The notes beneath the pieces were generated by a model that did no database searches, was not told the origin of the DNA, and was given only the letters and a program-made list of their open reading frames with translations. A stretch of DNA of 40,640 nt from Candidatus Parcubacteria bacterium (GTDB taxonomy: Bacteria > Patescibacteriota > Patescibacteriia > UBA1558 > GWA2-36-10), in the NCBI GenBank assembly GCA_018664825.1, contig JABJNO010000022.1:1-40640 (forward strand), written 5' to 3'. Below are positions 29,098 through 35,831 of the stretch, piece by piece. The stretch's first letter is position 1; each line of letters starts with the position of its first letter. A program made the position numbers and the translations under genes.

Positions 29098-30579
29098 ATG
29101 TCAAAATCAAGAAAACTAAAAGTATTGATGGCTGGGGCAGAACTAGCTCCGTTTGCCAAAGTAGGCGGCCTGGGCGATGTGATGGGAGCCCTACCAAAAG
29201 CCCTAGCTAGAAACAATGTAGATGTAAAAGTAATGTTGCCTTTTTATGGTCATATTGATAAAAGAAAACACAAAGTAAAGTTAGTCGAGAAAAATATTTC
29301 TATAGAGATTGATAATGAAGTAGATTCTTTTGATCTTTATAAGACAACTTTACCTGGTAGTAGGGTGCCTCTTTTTTTGGTAAAGCATCCAATTTTTGAT
29401 TTTAAAAAAGTATACATAGGAAGTAAGAATGTTGTTAAGATGTCTGGCAAGAGAAAAGAAATTAAGGATATTCAAAGATTTGCATTCTTTGCCAAAGCAA
29501 TTGCCAGAACTATTGAAAAAAAGAAATGGGAACTAGATGTTGTCCATGCTCATGATTGGCACTTGGCATTGTTGCCAACTTTTATTGATGAGTATAGTTT
29601 GAGACATCCACATTTTAGAAATATAAAAACTTTATTTACAATTCATAATTTGGCTATGCAGGGTATCACGGGCTTGGATATTGTAGATTATGGTGGCTTG
29701 CACAACAAAATGACCCCAGCCTTGATGGAAGATTATTATGACAAAGACGGTGATGTGATAGATTTTATGAAAGTAGGCATTTTGTCAGCTGATTATATCA
29801 ATACCGTTAGTCCAAATTATGCCAAAGAAATTTTGACCAAAGAATATGGCGAAGGCTTAGAACAATATTTACAACGTCGTAAGAAAAATCTTTATGGCAT
29901 CATCAATGGTATAGATGTCAGGGTATTTGATCCTCAAAAAGATAAATTTTTGAAAAAGAAATATTCCTTGAAGACTGTTGGTAAAAATAAAAAAATTAAT
30001 AAACAATTTTTACAGACCAAACAAGGATTGGCAAAAAATGATGTACCTTTATTTGGTCTGGTATCTAGACTGGTCAGTCAAAAGGGGATGGATATATTGG
30101 TACCAGCTCTAGATAAAGTACTAGCAAAGAATGAAATGCAGGTAATTGTTTTGGGCACTGGTGATCCAATGATTGAAAAACAAGTTGTGGCTTTGGCCAA
30201 AAAATATCCCAAAAAAGTAAAAGCCAATATTACCTTTAGTCTGGATATGGCCCAAAGAATATATGCAGGCAGTGATTTCTTTTTGATGCCTTCTCGATTT
30301 GAGCCTTGTGGATTGGGACAAATGATGGCTATGCGCTATGGTACAGTGCCAATAGCTCGTAAGACAGGGGGTCTCAAAGATACAGTAAAAAATAACAAAA
30401 CAGGAGTTGTTTTTGAAAAATATACCATCACTGCTACCAAGGTAGCTCTGGAGCAAGCTTTGAAAATTTATAACAACCCAGTCAAAATGGAAAAAATGGT
30501 CAAAGCTGGCATGAAAGAAGATTTTTCTTGGGAGAATTCTGCCAAGATGTATAAAAATTTGTATAAAAAACTAAAGTAA
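29098..30579 (+). CDS. glgA: Glycogen/starch synthase family GT5, paralogue 2 (more canonical)
   Basis: AGAELAPFAKVGGLGDVMGALPKAL; HAHDWHLALLPTF; PSRFEPCGLGQMMAMRYGTVPIARKTGGLKDTV. Confidence 0.94.
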   Translation: MSKSRKLKVLMAGAELAPFAKVGGLGDVMGALPKALARNNVDVKVMLPFYGHIDKRKHKVKLVEKNISIEIDNEVDSFDLYKTTLPGSRVPLFLVKHPIFDFKKVYIGSKNVVKMSGKRKEIKDIQRFAFFAKAIARTIEKKKWELDVVHAHDWHLALLPTFIDEYSLRHPHFRNIKTLFTIHNLAMQGITGLDIVDYGGLHNKMTPALMEDYYDKDGDVIDFMKVGILSADYINTVSPNYAKEILTKEYGEGLEQYLQRRKKNLYGIINGIDVRVFDPQKDKFLKKKYSLKTVGKNKKINKQFLQTKQGLAKNDVPLFGLVSRLVSQKGMDILVPALDKVLAKNEMQVIVLGTGDPMIEKQVVALAKKYPKKVKANITFSLDMAQRIYAGSDFFLMPSRFEPCGLGQMMAMRYGTVPIARKTGGLKDTVKNNKTGVVFEKYTITATKVALEQALKIYNNPVKMEKMVKAGMKEDFSWENSAKMYKNLYKKLK

Positions 30580-30584
30580 AATAT

Positions 30585-31523
30585 ATGTCAATGAAAAAAC
30601 CTGAGATTAGAAAAGATTACATTCAGGAAAAATATGTAATCATTGCCCCCAAGCGTGGTAAAAGACCACATGATACCGTACGTCCACAGCAAGCCCAAAA
30701 GAAAATGGTGACTTCTTGTATTTTTTGTCCAAACAATTTGCATGGCGTACCTAGTTTGTATAAAAAAGGTAAAGATGATGATTGGGATATAAATATTATA
30801 GCCAACAAATATCCAGCAGTGTCTCTAGACAATGACAAGGCCTATGGACAACAGGAGGTAGTAGTAGAGACGTCAGACCATACACTTGAGTTGGAAGATT
30901 TGTCTACCGAACACATAACAGATTTGTTGGACGCTTATTCTGAAAGAACAAAAGAGATTTCCAAAAATAAAGAAATAGATTATATTTTGATTTTCAAAAA
31001 TGATGGTGGTGTAGCAGGGGCTAGTCTCCAGCACGCGCATAGTCAGATTTTTGCAACCAAGTTTTTACCACCTCACCTTTTGGATAAATCACAAAGACAG
31101 CAAGCCTACAAACTAAAACATGGCAATTGTGTTTATTGTGATGTTATAGCCAAAGAGTCAAAAAGTCCTAGGCTGATATATAAAGACAAAAATGTAGTAG
31201 CCTTTACACCGTATGCTTCAATGTTTAACTATGAAGCTTGGATAATGCCAATTGCTCATCGAGATAATATTACAGAGTTGACCACGGCCGAAAAAAAATC
31301 TTTTGCCAAAGTGTTAAAACATCTTTTGATAAAAATAGGTGATTTGGATTTACCTTACAATTTTTATTTTCATCAAGTAATAAATGATAACGATCAACAT
31401 CTATATATGAAGGTAGTACCACGTGGTTCTGTTTGGGCTGGAGTAGAGATAGGATCTGGCCTAATTATCAATCCTATTGATCCTGCTGAAGCAGCTGAGT
31501 TTTATAGAAAAGGCTTGAAATAG
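30585..31523 (+). CDS. galT: Galactose-1-phosphate uridylyltransferase-like (GalT/HIT superfamily)
   Basis: CIFCPNN and GNCVYCDVI metal sites; GASLQHAHSQIFAT HxHxQ; YNFYFHQVI. Confidence 0.88.
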   Translation: MSMKKPEIRKDYIQEKYVIIAPKRGKRPHDTVRPQQAQKKMVTSCIFCPNNLHGVPSLYKKGKDDDWDINIIANKYPAVSLDNDKAYGQQEVVVETSDHTLELEDLSTEHITDLLDAYSERTKEISKNKEIDYILIFKNDGGVAGASLQHAHSQIFATKFLPPHLLDKSQRQQAYKLKHGNCVYCDVIAKESKSPRLIYKDKNVVAFTPYASMFNYEAWIMPIAHRDNITELTTAEKKSFAKVLKHLLIKIGDLDLPYNFYFHQVINDNDQHLYMKVVPRGSVWAGVEIGSGLIINPIDPAEAAEFYRKGLK

Positions 31524-31545
31524 TTGGTATAAATTATGTGTATCT

Positions 31546-31586
31546 AAAAAACCCTCCTCGAGCTGAGCTTGAAGGGGGTTTTTGTT
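31546..31586 (+). terminator. Intrinsic terminator after galT-like gene
   Basis: AACCCTCCTCGAGCT / GAGCTTGAAGGGGGTT with GT pairs, then TTTTTG. Confidence 0.8.
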
Positions 31587-31593
31587 TACAAGG

Positions 31594-31622
31594 TTGACAA
31601 TTTGGGGCTTTGATGGTATTTT
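31594..31622 (+). promoter_or_regulatory. Promoter of small membrane protein gene
   Basis: TTGACA (31594-31599), 17 nt, TATTTT (31617-31622). Confidence 0.7.
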
Positions 31623-31631
31623 GCTATGAAG

Positions 31632-31647
31632 TTTAAAGTACTTTAAA
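31632..31647 (+). promoter_or_regulatory. Perfect 16-bp palindrome near the predicted TSS (operator-like)
   Basis: TTTAAAGTACTTTAAA; overlaps the leader block shared with 17714-17729. Confidence 0.55.
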
Positions 31648-31670
31648 TAACCCAACAAGGAGTCAAAACC

Positions 31671-32087
31671 ATGGAAATCACGCAAATTGCGCCTTTGTCT
31701 GTAATCATAGCAGGAGCCGGCTTTGGTTTACTTATTCTCTACTATACACAAAGATTTTTTGCCCAGAGCTCAATCAAGACAAAATCATTTTTCCTATTTT
31801 ACATCCTTTTCCCTTTTTTGGTGGTTTCGGTATTATTCCGAGGATTCATCAATATTGGTGAGATGAGTGAGACAGTAGATTATATACTGATTGCAAAATA
31901 CCTGGGTAGCTACTGGGTAGCTATCAGTGCTCTGTTTTTGCTCGAAAAAGTATTTGACGGATCGTCATTCTTTTATTGTATGATGATACTTCTAGCTTTG
32001 GCTGGACTGATACTGACTCCACAATTTGCTCCGCAAGTCTTGGATCAGTTTATGGAGATCCTAAATGAGCAGTTGTCTGCTCTCTAA
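31671..32087 (+). CDS. Small multi-TM protein of unknown function
   Basis: SD AAGGAG (31657-31662) 8 nt before ATG; about four hydrophobic segments; promoter upstream and terminator downstream. Confidence 0.75.
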   Translation: MEITQIAPLSVIIAGAGFGLLILYYTQRFFAQSSIKTKSFFLFYILFPFLVVSVLFRGFINIGEMSETVDYILIAKYLGSYWVAISALFLLEKVFDGSSFFYCMMILLALAGLILTPQFAPQVLDQFMEILNEQLSAL

Positions 32088-32094
32088 ATACAAA

Positions 32095-32128
32095 ATAACC
32101 CCGTATGAGAAATACGGGGTTTTTATTT
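32095..32128 (+). terminator. Intrinsic terminator
   Basis: AACCCCGTAT-GAGA-AATACGGGGTTTTTATTTT. Confidence 0.9.
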
Positions 32129-32199
32129 TATCTATTTTCCCAATATATAAGCTTCGGCTCCTATGGGTTTGTCAGAGTCTTTTTTAATAATCGAGCTCA

Positions 32200-32586
32200 T
32201 TATTCTTTTTTTAGAGAATCTCTTATTTCTCGTAAAAGTAAAATATCTTCAGTTGGTTGAGTTGGCTTGGCTTCTTCTTTTTTCTTTAGTTTATTGATTT
32301 GTTTGATTACGATAAATATTGCAAAAGCAATAATCACAAAATCAATAATAGTGTTGATGAATAGGCCGTATTTGAGAGTGACAGCTTCTACACCTTCGGA
32401 AGCTTCTTTTAAAGTTATTGATAGATTTGAAAAATCAACTCCACCCAAGAGGATGCCGATTGGGGGCATGATGATGTCAGCTACAAATGAGCTAACTATT
32501 TTTCCAAAAGCAGCGCCAATGATGATACCAACGGCCATATCCATGACATTGCCTTTGAGGGCAAATTTTTTGAATTCTTTTAACAT
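32200..32586 (-). CDS. mscL: Large-conductance mechanosensitive channel
   Basis: [55 protein letters not shown]. Confidence 0.97.
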   Translation of the reverse strand: MLKEFKKFALKGNVMDMAVGIIIGAAFGKIVSSFVADIIMPPIGILLGGVDFSNLSITLKEASEGVEAVTLKYGLFINTIIDFVIIAFAIFIVIKQINKLKKKEEAKPTQPTEDILLLREIRDSLKKE

Positions 32587-32589
32587 ATA

Positions 32590-33150
32590 TTATTTTAATA
32601 TTTTTTTTATTTTTAAAATGATTTCCTCAGTATTTTTATCGTGAATCAATAAATAATCAGCTTCGTTATTTTTAGGCTCATCAAAGCTAGGTTTTTGTAT
32701 TTTTTCGTATAAATCTTTCCAACCATGTCCCCCTATTTTTTTATCAAATCTTTCTATATTTTTATATAGCTTTTCTTCAGTTATTTTGTGCCTAATAATG
32801 ATGGTTTTTATTTTTTTGTTGCTTTTTTTTATTATTCCTAGTATTTTATCACGAACTTTTTTTCGGCCATTATTTGAATCAAGTAAAACGGAGTATCTTT
32901 CTGCCAACAATGTTGATATCAAAGCTTTTTGTATAGCCTTGTTGCTTTTTTGTCTAATTATATAAGCAGGACCATCTACAGAATTATTGTCTTGAAAAAC
33001 AGGGTAGTTTTTATTTAAAAAATTAAGTATGGAATCAGAATCAATTTTTATTAATTCTGGCACAGCTTTATTTATTTTTTTAGCCAAAGTAGTCTTCCCT
33101 GATCTGGAAAAACCATTTAGTATTATCAGGGCCTGTTTCATATTTTTCAT
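32590..33150 (-). CDS. P-loop NTPase / small-molecule or zeta-toxin-like kinase
   Basis: LIILNGFSRSGKTTLAKKINKAVPELIKIDSDSI Walker A and kinase-like layout. Confidence 0.7.
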   Translation of the reverse strand: MKNMKQALIILNGFSRSGKTTLAKKINKAVPELIKIDSDSILNFLNKNYPVFQDNNSVDGPAYIIRQKSNKAIQKALISTLLAERYSVLLDSNNGRKKVRDKILGIIKKSNKKIKTIIIRHKITEEKLYKNIERFDKKIGGHGWKDLYEKIQKPSFDEPKNNEADYLLIHDKNTEEIILKIKKILK

Positions 33151-33152
33151 TT

Positions 33153-33689
33153 TTAAATATAATTTAAGACATTACTTAATTTTTTGATAGTTTTTTTGAT
33201 TTTTTTACCTTGAGGATCTTTTTTCATGTACTCGGACTCAATCAGTAGTGCATCTACACCAACTTTTCTGGCCGGAGTATAATCCCAACGACAATTATCG
33301 CCAACCATCAATGCTTTGTTTTTTGGGATAGCTCTTTTTTTTAAAATTTTTACTATAAACTCTCCTTTTGAGCCATGATGCAATCTAGTGGCATGAATTT
33401 CATCAAATAAGTTTTCTAATTTAAAGTGAGCTACTTTATTGTTTATTATATTATCAGCTTCTTTTGGTGGATGTGGATGAGTTGAGAGTAATATAGTAAT
33501 AACTCCGGCTTTCTTTAATTTTTTTAGTGTGTTCAATACAGTGGGTATCATAATCAGGTGTTTGTTGTGATTGTCTTCACTCTCATCCAATAAATATACC
33601 CAATGTGGCTTTTCTTTATATCTTGTTTTTTTTGGATACCAAAGGGTGCCATCGCCATCAAAAAATATAATTTTCTTTTTCAATTTCAT
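33153..33689 (-). CDS. HAD superfamily hydrolase (magnesium-dependent phosphatase-like)
   Basis: IIFFDGDGTLWYPK, ILLSTH, MVGDNCRWDYTPARKVGVDALLI. Confidence 0.82.
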   Translation of the reverse strand: MKLKKKIIFFDGDGTLWYPKKTRYKEKPHWVYLLDESEDNHNKHLIMIPTVLNTLKKLKKAGVITILLSTHPHPPKEADNIINNKVAHFKLENLFDEIHATRLHHGSKGEFIVKILKKRAIPKNKALMVGDNCRWDYTPARKVGVDALLIESEYMKKDPQGKKIKKTIKKLSNVLNYI

Positions 33690-34558
33690 ATCTTAAATCT
33701 TTGCTTAAACATATTGTGAGCTTTTTTTAAAGCCAAGGGGTATCCTTCTACCACACCTTGCATCACAAGGATTGGTATTTTTTTGAAATATAGTTGTGAT
33801 CTATATAGGAATTCTTTATCTTTTTTACCATTGTAAAGTTCATAAACTCTGTGGGTAAATTTATTGCCGTAGATCCATAGGCTTGTAAAATCAATAGCAG
33901 GGTCTCCAAATTCACGATCACTAAAATCAATAATATTTAATCGTTTCTTTTTATTGTTCCAAAGTAAGTGTTCCCACTTTAAGTCAGTGTGTATTAAGGT
34001 GTTTGAATATTCTTGCTTGAGAACAATTTTTAGCTCATCAAAAAATATTTCAACTGCTTTTATCTCATTTTTCTTGAGTTTAGGAAAAACAAGTTTTCTG
34101 GCATTACGAACTAATGCATTGTAGTTTTTCTTTACATTAGTTGGTTGAACTTTAAATTTGCGAATAATAGGCCCAGGGGTTGCATGTAGCGACGTGATGA
34201 AGCTGGCTAGCTGTTTAGCAATCTTTTCTTTGTCAACTGCGCTTAAGCGCTTAAATTGCGCTGGTTTTAGCTCTTTACCATCAAGCATCTTATATCCAGC
34301 AAATGACTTATCTTTGGATATATAGGTATATTCAGGAATACCAACGGTGACTTTGTTTTTTAGATAATCAAGTAATCTAGTTTCGTTGTATAATTGATTT
34401 TCTAAGTTATCAGCAGCTTTTTTGGGAGTACGAAAAATAGTTTTATTATCAAGAGCCATAGCAAAATGATCCCAGCCATGTTCAAGTAGAGTATATTTTT
34501 TATATTTTAGTTTTGGGAATTCTTTTTTTATTTTTTCTAAGAAAATTTTTGCTTCCAT
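33686..34558 (-). CDS. APH-family phosphotransferase
   Basis: TLIHTDLKWEHLLWN...LNIIDFSDREFGDPAIDFTSLW; overlaps the HAD gene by 4 nt. Confidence 0.82.
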   Translation of the reverse strand: MEAKIFLEKIKKEFPKLKYKKYTLLEHGWDHFAMALDNKTIFRTPKKAADNLENQLYNETRLLDYLKNKVTVGIPEYTYISKDKSFAGYKMLDGKELKPAQFKRLSAVDKEKIAKQLASFITSLHATPGPIIRKFKVQPTNVKKNYNALVRNARKLVFPKLKKNEIKAVEIFFDELKIVLKQEYSNTLIHTDLKWEHLLWNNKKKRLNIIDFSDREFGDPAIDFTSLWIYGNKFTHRVYELYNGKKDKEFLYRSQLYFKKIPILVMQGVVEGYPLALKKAHNMFKQRFKI

Positions 34559-34562
34559 AAGA

Positions 34563-35771
34563 TTATTTTATCTTGGCAAATTTTCTTTTACCAGCCTGGA
34601 CTATATCCCCAGATTTTATTCTCAACTCTTCTTTGAAAGATAAAACTTTTTCGTCATTTAGTCTCATACCACCACCATTTATCAAGCGACGAGCTTCACT
34701 TTTTGATGTAGAAAAGTTCAACTCTACTAAAAGGTCAATGGGGCTTATACGATTGGCTGATATTTTGTGTTCAGGAATATCAGTTGGCTTTCCTTTGTCT
34801 GCAAAGATTTTGACAAATTCATCAGCTGCTTTTTTGGCTTGCTTTGCTCCATGATAGATAGAAACAATTTCTGTAGCTAATTGGAATTTGTAGTCACGAG
34901 GATTTTCGCCATCCTTGAGTTGTTCGGCTATTAGGTTTATTTCAGCTTGAGGAATTCTAGTACAAAGCTCATAAGCATCTATAATCATACCATCGGTCCA
35001 AGACATTACTTTTCCAAACATATTAGCTGCTGAATCATTGAGGGCTAGCATATTACCTTCGGTCTTGCCCATTTTTTTGCCAGAGTTGTCTACCAAGAGT
35101 TTCATGGTGATGACAAACTTTTCTTTGTTTGCCATAGACTTCATCAAGGTGCGACCAGACAGCATATTAAAAGTTTGGTCATTGCCACCAACTTCACCAT
35201 CGACATCCATAGCTACTGAGTCATAGGCCTGAAGAACGGGGTACATAAATTCGTGTAAGTGGATTGGCTTGCCAGCCTTGATGCGTTCTTGAAACATATC
35301 ACGTTCCAAAAGTTGTTGGACTGTAAATTTTGTAGATAGATTGAGCACATCACCAAAATTCATTTTGTTGTGCCAAGTGCTATTGTATTTTAGTTCAACT
35401 TTATTTTTGCCAGCAAACTCCAAAATAGTCTTAGCTTGTTTTTGGTAGTCTTTGGCATTTTGCAAAACTTGCTTAGGAGTCAGGGCTTGGCGAGTAGCAG
35501 ACTTGTCAGTTGGATCACCGACAGTACCAGTAAAATCACCAATCAAAAGTATGACCTTGTGGCCCAATTCTTGGAACTGCCTGAGCTTTTCCATGGGTAT
35601 AATATGCCCTAGATGCAAAGTCGGCCCAGTTGGATCTATACCCAAATACAAAGTGAGCTGTTTATCACTATTTAGTTCATTTTCTAAGAATTCTTTGGAA
35701 GGGTAAATATTGGCCACGCCCCTAGTCAAAATCTCTTGAATTTTTTCCTTATCTGTACTAATCTTACTCAT
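34563..35771 (-). CDS. tyrS: Tyrosyl-tRNA synthetase with C-terminal S4 domain
   Basis: TGPTLHLGHIIPMEKL, VGGNDQTFNMLSGR, KKMGKTEGN; S4-like SKSEARRLINGGGMRLND. Confidence 0.94.
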   Translation of the reverse strand: MSKISTDKEKIQEILTRGVANIYPSKEFLENELNSDKQLTLYLGIDPTGPTLHLGHIIPMEKLRQFQELGHKVILLIGDFTGTVGDPTDKSATRQALTPKQVLQNAKDYQKQAKTILEFAGKNKVELKYNSTWHNKMNFGDVLNLSTKFTVQQLLERDMFQERIKAGKPIHLHEFMYPVLQAYDSVAMDVDGEVGGNDQTFNMLSGRTLMKSMANKEKFVITMKLLVDNSGKKMGKTEGNMLALNDSAANMFGKVMSWTDGMIIDAYELCTRIPQAEINLIAEQLKDGENPRDYKFQLATEIVSIYHGAKQAKKAADEFVKIFADKGKPTDIPEHKISANRISPIDLLVELNFSTSKSEARRLINGGGMRLNDEKVLSFKEELRIKSGDIVQAGKRKFAKIK

Positions 35772-35813
35772 ACTTTTTACTTTAGTTATTATATTTAAAT
35801 TATAGCGTATTCT

Positions 35814-35831
35814 TGCTATAATTAAAACACT
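35814..35831 (+). promoter_or_regulatory. Extended -10 promoter of PBP gene, near-leaderless
   Basis: TGC-TATAAT (35817-35822), 9 nt to ATG at 35832. Confidence 0.55.

Noticed and set aside
34563-35771. KMGKT instead of KMSKS in TyrRS as a degenerate enzyme
   Set aside because: K-x-G-K-T variants are known in bacterial TyrRS; HLGH and other motifs are intact.
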